A stretch of DNA of 49,556 nucleotides from an uncultured Mycoplasmatota bacterium (lineage in GTDB: Bacteria > Bacillota_I > Bacilli_A > RF39 > UBA660), in NCBI GenBank assembly GCA_946497145.1, contig CAMMJA010000006.1:1-49556 (forward strand). The letters are read 5' to 3'. The notes under the pieces are model-generated. The model was given only the letters and a program-made list of their open reading frames with translations. It had not been told where the DNA came from and searched no databases. Of the stretch, positions 42,621-49,556 are shown piece by piece. Both the position numbers and the translations under genes were made by a program. Positions within the stretch are counted from its first letter, which is position 1. Every line of letters begins with the position of its first letter.

Positions 42621-42863
42621 CGTATCACTCCTTACGTTTTCTTTACTATCATAGTAATTTATTTCTAAAAAATTTGTCTAGTTCTCGGAAATGACTCTAT
42701 TTTAACACAAAAGATAAAAAAAATACAGTTTTTCCTCTAGGTTACGAAAATTTTCCATCCTTGTTTACATAGTTTAGACGATTCTATTATAACACACTTT
42801 TGGGTATAAAATTGAAAAGACAAACTCATAATAAAATTGAATACTCGCTGTGTTCACGTAAAG

Positions 42864-42888
42864 CAATCGAAAATCGATTGTTTTTTTT
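42864..42888 (+). terminator. Terminator upstream of the 42.9-kb gene
   Basis: CAATCGA, AAA, TCGATTG, then eight T's. Confidence 0.75.
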
Positions 42889-42906
42889 CTTAATTTTCGA
42901 TACAAT
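42878..42906 (+). promoter_or_regulatory. Sigma-A promoter of the 42.9-kb gene
   Basis: TTGTTT, 17 bases, TACAAT. The -35 lies inside the preceding terminator and its T run. Confidence 0.55.
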
Positions 42907-42922
42907 AAATACGAGGTGTCGT

Positions 42923-43705
42923 ATGCAAAAAAGAGGATTAATTTTAGGAATGGCTTTTCTTTTTCTGATAATCTTCGTCTCTTTTGGAGTGATTATCTTC
43001 ATGGAAAAAGGAAATCCTTTCGTTTATATTCAAGCAAAAAAAGAAATCGAACAATACATTGAAAAAAATTACCCCCATTTGTACGATGAGTTTAATGTTT
43101 CTGTTGTTTCGTATCGTCCAAAAGAAAACTCTTACAGTTTAACCGTTTCCGATAAACGAAACGAAAATCTATCGTTTCGCATTTTTTATAATCAAGAAAA
43201 ACAAGTAGAGGATACTTATCAATTTGACTACGTAGAAGGAAACAACTTTTTACCTCTTATTGAAAACGAACTATCTAAGGAATTAAACAAGAAAATGGAA
43301 GATTCTTCGTTTCTTTTAGAATTTTCTTCTTATCGCGTCAGTATTCCGCCACTTGATGAATTGGAAAAGGAAGAGAAAGAAGCGTTGATTTTGCAAAAAG
43401 AAATTGATGATTTGCCTATTTACACAGTTGAAGCAAGTACCACCGTTACAAATATGAATGCTAGTACTTTTACCAGTCAATTTGAAAAACTACATCGACA
43501 AACCCAACAACTTTCGTTTTATCCAGTTGCTTATTCCTTGCTGATTTGTAAAATGGATGATGCCAATTATTGTATTCAAATCAACAATGTTGAAAAAGAT
43601 CTCATCGAAACAGGAAATCTAGAACTAGAACTACAAAAATTATTGCAAGAAAATAATCAAACAGACAACGAATCATCTATTACTTATGAAGTAATAGAAA
43701 AATAA
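42923..43705 (+). CDS. Membrane-anchored hypothetical protein, possibly YfjL-like
   Basis: 260 aa. A basic start (MQKRG) is followed by one helix (LILGMAFLFLIIFVSFGVII) and an extracellular domain. The first part after the helix (AKKEIEQYIEKNYPHLYDEF, then VVSYRPKENSYSLTVSDK) resembles the conserved N-terminal pattern of Bacillus YfjL-like proteins, whose function is unknown. I use the ATG at 42923 (GAGGTG upstream); a longer frame begins with an unsupported TTG before the terminator. The HIT gene follows after 12 bases. Confidence 0.75.
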   Translation: MQKRGLILGMAFLFLIIFVSFGVIIFMEKGNPFVYIQAKKEIEQYIEKNYPHLYDEFNVSVVSYRPKENSYSLTVSDKRNENLSFRIFYNQEKQVEDTYQFDYVEGNNFLPLIENELSKELNKKMEDSSFLLEFSSYRVSIPPLDELEKEEKEALILQKEIDDLPIYTVEASTTVTNMNASTFTSQFEKLHRQTQQLSFYPVAYSLLICKMDDANYCIQINNVEKDLIETGNLELELQKLLQENNQTDNESSITYEVIEK

Positions 43706-43717
43706 AGGAGGACTATT

Positions 43718-44119
43718 ATGGACTGTATTTTTTGTAAAATTATCAAGGGAGAAATTCCATCGTATACGATTTATGAAGATGATATTGTCAAAGTGTTTTT
43801 AGATATCCAACCAAGTACCAATGGAGATTTGTTGATCATTCCAAAAGAACACAAAGTTACGATCATGGATATCGATGATGATTTAATGAAACACATGCAT
43901 CAAGTAATCAAACAACTTTATCCCCTACTACAAAAGAAATTAAATTGTAAGGGGCTTACCATTGTGCAAAACAACGACTATGGGCAAGAAATCAAACATT
44001 ATCATGTTCATCTTACCCCTCGATATGAAACAGATGAATTAAAACATCATTTCAACAACGATTCCTTAAGACCACTAGAAGAAATCTATCAGCAATTAAC
44101 CAACGAAAAAGAAGCGTAA
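43718..44119 (+). CDS. hit: HIT-family nucleotide hydrolase/transferase
   Basis: Histidine-triad protein (133 aa), probably an AMP-phosphoramidate or dinucleotide hydrolase like HinT. CIFCKIIKGEIPSYTIYED is the standard start with a zinc-type CxxC. The triad reads HYHVHLTP near residue 97. It is preceded by AGGAGG and cotranscribed with the upstream membrane protein. Confidence 0.95.
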   Translation: MDCIFCKIIKGEIPSYTIYEDDIVKVFLDIQPSTNGDLLIIPKEHKVTIMDIDDDLMKHMHQVIKQLYPLLQKKLNCKGLTIVQNNDYGQEIKHYHVHLTPRYETDELKHHFNNDSLRPLEEIYQQLTNEKEA

Positions 44120-44137
44120 TATTATGCTTCTTTTTAT
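44106..44137. terminator. Bidirectional terminator between hit and the CmpB-like gene
   Basis: AAAAAGAAGC and GCTTCTTTTT arms around a 10-base loop. Confidence 0.85.
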
Positions 44138-44640
44138 GTTAATCGAAAAATAAAAGTACAAATGATATCGATGACAAACCCCGTAATCAAAATACATGTT
44201 ACAAAGTATGGAATTTTACGGATGAATTTATTCATCCATGGTTGAATACAATAAATAAAGAAGACACTCATCGCTCCCCACAATAAACTCATATCGAGGG
44301 CAACATATTTTCCTAAATGGTACTTGTGACTACTATAATCCCAAAATACAGTATGGAACAAATATTCAATTAAATTTCCACCCAAAAATTCAATGACAGA
44401 TAGCAATACCGTTACGATTAAAAAGACACTGAACAGTTTCAACAATCGTTTACCTTTGATGTTTTGAAAAATCAACTTGGTTACTACAATAATGATAATT
44501 GCTCCAAATCCATATACAGGAGTCCAAGGTCCATAAAAGATGCCACTGTTACCACTATAGCCATTTACAAAATAAATAAAAGATTCTAACAGAAAACCCA
44601 AAATAGAATAGACAAAAAAGCAATTAAAATAGTAAAACAT
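44134..44640 (-). CDS. CmpB-type polytopic membrane protein (putative ABC permease family)
   Basis: About 168 aa with five or so helices. The family landmark GIFYGPWTPVYGFGAI is present, with SVIEFLGGNLIEYLF and FWDYSSHKYHLGKYVALDMS further on. Members are annotated as putative ABC transporter permeases, but no ATPase is adjacent, and the true role is unclear. I chose the ATG at 44640 (GGGTGA upstream) over an in-frame start 26 codons earlier. Confidence 0.8.
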   Translation of the reverse strand: MFYYFNCFFVYSILGFLLESFIYFVNGYSGNSGIFYGPWTPVYGFGAIIIIVVTKLIFQNIKGKRLLKLFSVFLIVTVLLSVIEFLGGNLIEYLFHTVFWDYSSHKYHLGKYVALDMSLLWGAMSVFFIYCIQPWMNKFIRKIPYFVTCILITGFVIDIICTFIFRLT

Positions 44641-44711
44641 ATTCTTCACCCTTATTAGCATATCCAATATTATAAATTTCATATAAAAAAGAGTGTTGCA
44701 CACTCCTTTTG

Positions 44712-44828
44712 TTAACAAGCAATTGCTGCTCCTAAAATAATTGCCAATAAAATATATAGTACGATGATGATGATATAGCCGCTTCCTCCTGTTTGGCAGT
44801 TAGAAATTTCATTATTTTGACAAGACAT
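44712..44828 (-). CDS. YjcZ-family small sporulation-type peptide (38 aa)
   Basis: A short ORF with AAGGAGG at good spacing. Product: polar head MSCQNNEISNCQTGGSG, then one helix YIIIIVLYILLAIILGAAIA and a final Cys. The pattern of a short Gly-containing head plus a VLFILL-like helix is that of the YjcZ/sporulation small membrane proteins. Three Cys (positions 3, 11 and 38) are unusual. Confidence 0.7.
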   Translation of the reverse strand: MSCQNNEISNCQTGGSGYIIIIVLYILLAIILGAAIAC

Positions 44829-44850
44829 AATTACACCTCCTTATTAAAAA

Positions 44851-44931
44851 TTAGATATATGCACCTAGAATGATAACTAGTAAAATAAATAATACTAAAA
44901 CGATTGCTGAAGATGATACATAACTACCCAT
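44851..44931 (-). CDS. YjcZ-family small sporulation-type peptide (26 aa)
   Basis: A short ORF with AGGAGG before the ATG. Product: MGSYVSSSAIVLVLFILLVI followed by ILGAYI, which closely follows the YjcZ consensus. It lies 22 bases upstream of the 38-aa gene in the same direction, so they form a tandem pair. A sigma-K-like promoter lies upstream. Confidence 0.75.
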   Translation of the reverse strand: MGSYVSSSAIVLVLFILLVIILGAYI

Positions 44932-44962
44932 AACCACTCCTCCTTTTTTCTGGTATTCACAT

Positions 44963-44990
44963 TATTTTATGGTAGAAAACATATTTGTGT
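44963..44990 (-). promoter_or_regulatory. Candidate sigma-K promoter of the YjcZ pair
   Basis: The minus strand reads AC, 17 bases, CATAAAATA, close to the mother-cell sigma-K pattern. YjcZ-like genes are often sporulation-controlled. Confidence 0.4.
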
Positions 44991-45080
44991 GCGTGTTCTT
45001 TTGAAAATTCGTTGAAATTATTGATTAAAAAATAAAACTTTGTTATGATAGAATTACGTATTTTTAAAGGAGGATATTAC

Positions 45081-46067
45081 ATGAAAAAAATACTAATTTG
45101 TCTATGTTTGGTATTACTCTTAGTAACAGGTTGTGGCAAAGTACCAAAATTAGAAAATGGTCAAGAGGCAGTTGTCAGTTTAAAAGACGGTGACATTTCT
45201 GTCGATGATTTGTACAATGAATTAAAAGACAAGTATGCCGTTAGTATTTTGGTCGATATGATCGATCGTGAAATACTAAATAAAAAATATGAAACAACGA
45301 AGGAAGAAACCGATGACATCGATAGCAAAGTAGCGCAAATGAAAGCACAATATGACAATGATCAAACGCAATTTTTAACAGCCATTCAACAATATTTTGG
45401 CGTACAAGACGAAGAAGAACTACGCGAGTTGTTGTCCCTTGATTACAAAAGAGGACTTGCCATTGACGATTACGTAAGAAGTACCATCACGGATGATGAA
45501 ATCAACGACTACTATGATAATACAGTAATTGGTGATATCAAAGTGAGTCATATTTTGATCAAGCCGGTTACTAACGATAGTATGACAACGGAAGAAAAAG
45601 AACAAGCAGAAGAAGAAGCATTACAAAAAGCAGAAGAAGTCATTACCAAATTAAAAAATGGAGAAAATTTTGCAGATTTAGCCAAAGAGTATTCTGATGA
45701 TACTGGAAGTGCTGACAACGGTGGTAGTTTAGGTTATATCAATCGTAACAGCAACATGGTAGATGAATTCATGGATGCAGCAATTGCTCTTGAAACAGGA
45801 AAATATACAACAGAACCAGTCAAAAGTACCTATGGTTACCATATTATCTTAAAAGAAGATCAAAAAGAAAAACCAGAGTTGGATGCAGTAAAAGATGATA
45901 TCATCGATACATTACAAGAAGAAAAATTAGCAGCCGATAATAAGTTACAATATCAGGCCTTAATCAAATTAAGAGAAGATAACAACATGGAAATTCAAGA
46001 TGATTCTTTAAAAAGTCAATATAACACTTTGATGAACAACTTATTGACAATGCAAGAACAATCATAA
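45081..46067 (+). CDS. prsA: PrsA-like foldase lipoprotein (parvulin peptidyl-prolyl isomerase)
   Basis: A membrane-tethered foldase helping secreted proteins fold outside the cell. The signal peptide MKKILICLCLVLLLVTGCG has lipobox LVTGC with Cys18. The parvulin domain (from about residue 150) shows KVSHILIKPVTND, FADLAKEYSDDTGSADNGGS and STYGYHIILK. N- and C-terminal helical arms surround it. I use the ATG at 45081 after AGGAGG; an earlier in-frame start has no ribosome site. Monocistronic. Confidence 0.94.
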   Translation: MKKILICLCLVLLLVTGCGKVPKLENGQEAVVSLKDGDISVDDLYNELKDKYAVSILVDMIDREILNKKYETTKEETDDIDSKVAQMKAQYDNDQTQFLTAIQQYFGVQDEEELRELLSLDYKRGLAIDDYVRSTITDDEINDYYDNTVIGDIKVSHILIKPVTNDSMTTEEKEQAEEEALQKAEEVITKLKNGENFADLAKEYSDDTGSADNGGSLGYINRNSNMVDEFMDAAIALETGKYTTEPVKSTYGYHIILKEDQKEKPELDAVKDDIIDTLQEEKLAADNKLQYQALIKLREDNNMEIQDDSLKSQYNTLMNNLLTMQEQS

Positions 46068-46095
46068 AAAGTACTGGAAAACCAGTACTTTTTTA
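46066..46095. terminator. Bidirectional terminator between prsA and the GT-C-like gene
   Basis: AAAAAGTACTGG and CCAGTACTTTTTT arms with a 5-base loop. Confidence 0.85.
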
Positions 46096-47526
46096 TTTGA
46101 GCCGATACAAAATAGTATTGTCTTCTTCTAACACTTTTTCATATTGAGGATGATCTTTGATATAGTATGCAAGTGGCGTTCCTTTATCGAGTAACAACAT
46201 GTCAAACCGATAACGCTCTAAAAGCTGTTTAAAATCACTTTGTAACATTGTCATATAATAATAATCACGATAATTTAAATCTGTATAGATATCTGCTCTA
46301 CCATCAATAAACACGGGAATGTCTCGATAGATTAAGTAGCCGCCATAATCGTAATAATTATACAAGCGTTGTGGTGATTCCTTTTTAATTGCTGTAATAA
46401 AACGTTCATCGATGACTGGTGCATTCAATTGTTCTAGAAGTGTTGATTTTGGAAAGAAAATAATAGCGAGAAAAATAACCAAATAAAACATGGCATAAGA
46501 TATCTTATAATCGAATTTACGCTCCTTAATATAATGAAAAATAACAAAAGAAGCACTTAAGTAAACAAATGGCCAAAAGCGTATGCTTTTTAAAGCCAAA
46601 AAGCCAAACATACCTAGTAAAACGAGATCTAACAATCGAATTTTCTTGTCACTTTTGATCATTAAAAATAACAAATAGGAAAGTAAAGCAAAAATGGCTA
46701 AATCACGGAGAAGATTCGGATTGCTTGGACGCCATTCTACAATCGTCTGTAACATAAAACTATCTTGTAACGTTTGATAAGGATACTGTAACAAACTGAT
46801 TCCTTGAGGATTGATTAAAATCGCAACAATACATAGCAACATCGTAATGAAATATTTTATTTGTTGCTTTTTGTGAAAGGGCTTGGCCTCTATTTTCGCA
46901 AACGAAAAGTTAAAGTTGCCAAGAAAGAAGAATACAAAGCACAAAATATAACTCAAATTCGCTGATCCGCCATGGATATTGGCCCATAATAGTGTAATAA
47001 CGGGTAACCAATAGATTTTATTAGATTTTTCATTTCTTAGCAAATCAAACAATAAATATAATGTTAGTACAAAGAATAAATATCCTAGTATTTGTGGTCT
47101 TGGCATCAAAAAAGAACCGACAAAGAAAACAGACAACAACAACCAAAACAGGCCAAATAGAATATTTTTATAATATTGTTTTTTATTTGTTAAAAACAGA
47201 ACCAATAAAATAGCCAAAAAGGTAACGCTACAAAAAAGCAAAATATGAAGAGTAGGAAACAATCCTTTTAGTATAGCAAGCAAACATTCTCCCAACCACT
47301 CATGAGCAATCCAAGGAATTGCTGTTCCTTGTGATAACCAAGAGAAAATATCCGTTCGTAAAATCGTATGATGTTCTAACATGTACTCGCCACTTTTTAA
47401 ATGCCACCAATAATCATAACCCGTCCGAATGTAGTTACAAACCAAAAATGTAATAGTTAGAATAAAAATAACAAACGTAACCATTGGAACGTATTTTTTC
47501 AACTTTTTGATTTTATCTTTCATCAT
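46093..47526 (-). CDS. Polytopic membrane protein, GT-C glycosyltransferase-like
   Basis: About 477 aa with ten or more helices and a soluble C-terminal domain (from about residue 370, containing PVFIDGRADIYTDLNYRDYY). Early in the protein a loop with YDYWWHLKSGEYMLEHH precedes IAHEWLGECLLA. An acidic-aromatic loop after the first helix is typical of GT-C enzymes that use lipid-linked sugars. Substrate is unknown. ATG codons at 47529, 47526 and 47523 are all near AAAGG. It overlaps the end of recX by 14 bases. Confidence 0.7.
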   Translation of the reverse strand: MMKDKIKKLKKYVPMVTFVIFILTITFLVCNYIRTGYDYWWHLKSGEYMLEHHTILRTDIFSWLSQGTAIPWIAHEWLGECLLAILKGLFPTLHILLFCSVTFLAILLVLFLTNKKQYYKNILFGLFWLLLSVFFVGSFLMPRPQILGYLFFVLTLYLLFDLLRNEKSNKIYWLPVITLLWANIHGGSANLSYILCFVFFFLGNFNFSFAKIEAKPFHKKQQIKYFITMLLCIVAILINPQGISLLQYPYQTLQDSFMLQTIVEWRPSNPNLLRDLAIFALLSYLLFLMIKSDKKIRLLDLVLLGMFGFLALKSIRFWPFVYLSASFVIFHYIKERKFDYKISYAMFYLVIFLAIIFFPKSTLLEQLNAPVIDERFITAIKKESPQRLYNYYDYGGYLIYRDIPVFIDGRADIYTDLNYRDYYYMTMLQSDFKQLLERYRFDMLLLDKGTPLAYYIKDHPQYEKVLEEDNTILYRLK

Positions 47527-48262
47527 CATAAAATCCTTTCTGGTACATCTTTTGCCGTATTTTGTATTCGAGTTCTTTTCCTTGATATTTTTTCTGTAAC
47601 TTCTGATATAGTTTCTCATACTCTTTTTGTTTGATTGCTCGATCATCTTGTAATTTTACATCATTTAATTCTTGTAAAATGATTTCTTTTTCGTATCCTT
47701 GGGCAATACAATCTTGTAATATTTTTTGCTTTAATACATGATTGCTTTTCGAACGATTTCCTTTGATTTGCTTTTGAATTCTCTTAGCCACTTTTTCTTT
47801 TTGTAACTTATCACTAAAAACTAATAAAGCATCAGAAATTACCCTATCATCGATTCCCTTTTTTTCTAATTCTCCTCTTATTTTATTTGGCCCTTTACTA
47901 GAAACCAATAATTGTTCTTGAACATAAGCACTCGCGTAATCACGATCGTTGATATATCCTTGTTGTTCTAATTTTTGAATACTTTCTTCGATCATGTCCC
48001 TCATAAAACCTTGTTTGGTCAAGTAGGCGATCATTTCTTGTTTACTTCTACGTCTTGGTTTTAAATATTTTAATGCCATATAATAACTTTCTTGTTTTTG
48101 ATTGTCATCTTGTATTTGTTTGTACAATTCTTCTGTTACAGTTTTATGGAATAAAAGATCGTATTTTAAAATTAAATCTTCATAAACAATCATCTCTATT
48201 CCATCTTCTAGTTTTAATTTATACTTCCCGTTTTTTAATTTTTGAAACACCTCGATTTTCAT
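47513..48262 (-). CDS. recX: RecA regulatory protein RecX
   Basis: Modulates RecA filaments during recombination and SOS. Three-helix repeats of the family run from about residue 60: LKYLKPRRRSKQEMIAYLTK, then GYINDRDYASAYVQEQL and GPNKIRGELEKKGIDDRVI. At 249 aa it is at the long end, as in Firmicutes. It is coupled to the downstream membrane protein gene. Confidence 0.93.
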   Translation of the reverse strand: MKIEVFQKLKNGKYKLKLEDGIEMIVYEDLILKYDLLFHKTVTEELYKQIQDDNQKQESYYMALKYLKPRRRSKQEMIAYLTKQGFMRDMIEESIQKLEQQGYINDRDYASAYVQEQLLVSSKGPNKIRGELEKKGIDDRVISDALLVFSDKLQKEKVAKRIQKQIKGNRSKSNHVLKQKILQDCIAQGYEKEIILQELNDVKLQDDRAIKQKEYEKLYQKLQKKYQGKELEYKIRQKMYQKGFYDDER

Positions 48263-48288
48263 ACCATCACCTACTTTTTATTATACCA

Positions 48289-48317
48289 AAAAAAAGAAAA
48301 ATCATGGCTGATTTTTC
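48289..48317 (-). terminator. Terminator after rpoZ
   Basis: GAAAAATCA and TGATTTTTC arms followed by nine T's on the minus strand. Confidence 0.75.
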
Positions 48318-48517
48318 CTTATTTTAATATATCCTTCGGCAATTTCCTCCAATGCTCTTCCAATATTCTTTTTACACAAATACATCTTTTCAGGCATTTG
48401 ATAATGACCTGTTCTTGACATTTCTTTACTTCTTCTTGCTGCGATATGAACGAGTTCATATTTAGAATCTACAATGTTTAAAAGTTTGTCGATTGATGGA
48501 TAAATCACTTGTATCAC
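48302..48517 (-). CDS. rpoZ: RNA polymerase omega subunit
   Basis: A small subunit assisting RNA polymerase assembly. YPSIDKLLNIVDSKYELVHI and AARRSKEM are characteristic, with GRALEEIAEGYI at the C terminus. At 71 aa it is normal. In many Firmicutes gmk and priA flank it; neither is here. Confidence 0.93.
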   Translation of the reverse strand: MIQVIYPSIDKLLNIVDSKYELVHIAARRSKEMSRTGHYQMPEKMYLCKKNIGRALEEIAEGYIKIRKNQP

Positions 48518-48631
48518 ACTCCTACTTTAAGGATATCTTGAAATAGAAAAGTATGCAAGCGTTCTGCTATGATTAGACAAAAATTGACATAACTTTTTTG
48601 TAAAGAGACAGATGCTTGGTTCCCTTGTCAA

Positions 48632-48656
48632 ACAAAAAAAGAGCAATTCGCTCTTA
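48632..48656 (-). terminator. Terminator after the CotD-like fragment
   Basis: AAGAGC, GAATT, GCTCTT followed by TTTTTG on the minus strand. Confidence 0.75.
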
Positions 48657-48806
48657 TCTAAATTGGCAGCAAGATCCACATTGAACATTCGTGCATGTAT
48701 TTTCTTCTGAACATGAATAAGCGGGACGATAAGTATGTTTGTAAACGTGATGATTGATGACTTTCGTATGAATTGGGCAAACATGTCCTTGCCCTTTTTT
48801 GATAGA
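48654..48806 (-). pseudogene. CotD-like spore coat protein, 5'-truncated
   Basis: An open minus-strand frame encodes a Cys/His-rich coat-type peptide, HVCPIHTKVINHHVYKHTYR followed by PAYSCSEENTCTNV and QCGSCCQF. This is like CotD-family inner coat proteins. It ends at a proper terminator. However, no ATG, GTG or TTG exists in the frame: reading upstream leads straight to the TAG stop of the kinase gene in the same frame. The natural 5' end and promoter seem to have been replaced by the A+T-rich element to the right. A different frame of the same DNA gives a longer but meaningless ORF. Confidence 0.6.
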
Positions 48807-49283
48807 CTACATCAAGTCTAAGTCTCTATTGCTTAAATATTTTACCTTATCTTCATATTTATGTATTTTTTTTAATTTATCTTTTTCGTGCTTAAAATAT
48901 AATTTTGCGATTCTTAACATATCATAAAATTGATATAACGTTGGAGAATCATGATATTTTTCTTTTCCAAATTTTTGTTTGAACCATCTTTTTATAACTC
49001 TTTGATATACCACAAATTTAGAGATTTTTAAATAATAAATTTTATCACAATATTCTAACCCTTTATCGAATTTACTTCTACCAACATCTTCAATTATCCA
49101 AGAATCTTGCTTTATTATATTATTAAATATAGTTTCTACTTCTTCATCTGTTCTTTTTATATGACTATTATCATCATATACAATACAATCCAACTCATAT
49201 GCTTTTATATTATATTTTTTTGCAAGTTTATTAGATAAAGTAGTTTTTCCAGCGCGAGATGGTCCAATTATATATATCTTCAT
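48807..49283 (-). CDS. P-loop kinase, FlaR/topology-modulation-like
   Basis: A small adenylate-kinase-fold protein (158 aa). The Walker A loop GPSRAGKTTLS is at residues 7-17, followed by YELDCIVYDD and a later YQRVIKRWFKQKFGKE region like the lid of 'DNA topology modulation' kinases. The substrate is unknown. I use the ATG at 49283 (AGGTGA upstream). Composition is clearly more A+T-rich than the neighbours to the left, and the gene sits beside a recombinase end, so it is probably cargo of a mobile element. Confidence 0.8.
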   Translation of the reverse strand: MKIYIIGPSRAGKTTLSNKLAKKYNIKAYELDCIVYDDNSHIKRTDEEVETIFNNIIKQDSWIIEDVGRSKFDKGLEYCDKIYYLKISKFVVYQRVIKRWFKQKFGKEKYHDSPTLYQFYDMLRIAKLYFKHEKDKLKKIHKYEDKVKYLSNRDLDLM

Positions 49284-49317
49284 TAGTATCACCTACTATG
49301 AAAATTATACTATATTA

Positions 49318-49556
49318 TTAATTAGAATTATTAAAAGTTAAGTTAATATTTATTGTTTTATCTTCAAATATTTCTATTTTATCAATTAAATTAATTATTA
49401 ACTCTCTACTAGGTTTTTTCATAGATAAAAATTCATTAATATACTCATTCGTCATTTTGTTTTTTGTTTCTTCATTTATAGTATCATTAATATTATTATT
49501 TAATTCACTATATCCCTTTTGTTTAATTTTTAGTTCCTGCTCTAATTTTAATTTTA
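49318..49556 (-). CDS. Probable large serine recombinase, C-terminal end (partial)
   Basis: The frame is open from the window edge to TAA 49318, giving 79 codons of a charged coiled region (KLEQELKIKQKGYSELNNN) and the ending FLSMKKPSRELIINLIDKIE followed by IFEDKTININLTF. The final pattern, a helix leading into I-D-K-I-x-I and a short beta strand, is how many large serine recombinases of integrative elements end. The catalytic domain would be outside the window. Very A+T-rich. Confidence 0.55.
   Translation of the reverse strand, partial: KLKLEQELKIKQKGYSELNNNINDTINEETKNKMTNEYINEFLSMKKPSRELIINLIDKIEIFEDKTININLTFNNSN

Larger units (their letters stand above)
42621..42922. other. Divergent intergenic region upstream of sufC
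   Basis: No gene is supported. On the plus strand a weak promoter candidate (TTTACA, 18 bases, TATAAC; -10 ending near 42792) is followed about 75 bases later by a strong terminator at 42864-42888. A second promoter at 42878-42906 then serves the 42923 gene. The short terminated unit could be a small RNA or an attenuated leader. The minus strand should hold the sufC promoter. Confidence 0.4.

Noticed and set aside
42800-42922. N-terminal extension of the 42.9-kb protein from a TTG at 42800
   Set aside because: It would cross a strong terminator and lacks a ribosome site; the ATG at 42923 has GAGGTG and starts directly before the membrane helix.
48527-48784. 85-aa minus-strand ORF over the coat-gene fragment
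   Set aside because: Its sequence has no protein-like conservation, while another frame of the same strand gives a Cys/His-rich coat peptide with a terminator right after it.
1-49556. CRISPR array, rRNA operon or insertion sequence
   Set aside because: No regularly spaced repeats, no rRNA sequence and no transposase were seen; the only mobile-element signals are at 48.8-49.6 kb and perhaps 21.5-23.2 kb.

Overview
The window comes from a low-G+C, spore-forming member of the Bacilli. The evidence is A+T-rich DNA with strong GGAGG ribosome sites, ricA-cotE gene order as in Bacillus, SpoVS, a SpoVAC-AD-AEb set, a dacF/spoIIAA/sigF neighbourhood, small YjcZ-type sporulation peptides and a fragment of a CotD-like coat gene. 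Pyruvate formate-lyase and a SUF-only iron-sulfur operon suggest a fermentative, largely anaerobic lifestyle. UGA is used as a stop codon (for example in the ATGA overlap at 35916-35919), so this is the ordinary bacterial code. I cannot name the genus; an uncultured gut Bacilli or Erysipelotrichales-like lineage would fit.

Layout, left to right. 1-3.7 kb: priA (partial, frame broken at the edge), rseP, cdsA, uppS, khpA, rpsP. 3.7-6.2 kb: cotE, ricA, miaB. 6.2-7.7 kb: an unknown gene and an ankyrin-type gene. 7.7-13.7 kb: calcium-type P-ATPase, lipid kinase, serS, M19 dipeptidase. 13.8-15.9 kb: two unknown small genes, spoVS, a Pro/Val/Glu-rich membrane protein. 15.9-20.5 kb: an RluD-family pseudouridine synthase, a 23S rRNA methyltransferase, pflA and pflB. 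20.6-23.2 kb: a GDPD-fold pseudoenzyme, tRNA-Leu(CAA), a candidate type I toxin-antitoxin locus and an A+T-rich accessory patch. 23.2-28 kb: membrane proteins, an ABC-F gene with a leader ORF, scpA-scpB, an RNHCP protein. 28.1-33.7 kb: the sporulation cluster dacF - unknown 443-aa protein - spoIIAA - sigF - spoVAC - spoVAD - spoVAEb. 33.7-37.5 kb: LdcB/VanY peptidase, pyrimidine-nucleoside phosphorylase, a free-standing GlmU acetyltransferase domain, an XRE regulator, an SSB-like protein. 37.6-42.6 kb: sufC-sufD-sufS-sufU-(unknown)-sufB. 42.9-48.5 kb: a membrane protein, HIT protein, CmpB-type membrane protein, two YjcZ peptides, PrsA, a GT-C-like membrane protein, recX, rpoZ. 48.6-49.6 kb: a 5'-truncated CotD-like coat gene beside a P-loop kinase and the end of a probable large serine recombinase.

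The strongest leads are these. (1) A sigF locus lacking spoIIAB, whose SpoIIAA has lost the phosphorylatable serine. (2) A compact two-promoter type I toxin-antitoxin locus at 21.55-21.89 kb, with a 30-aa membrane toxin, 5'-3' self-pairing of the toxin mRNA and a convergent antisense RNA. (3) A recombinase-bearing element that appears to have removed the 5' end of a spore-coat gene, reminiscent of skin-type intervening elements. (4) sufU interrupted by an in-frame TAA just before its third cluster-ligand cysteine. The frame breaks in priA and sufU could be sequence errors and should be checked first.
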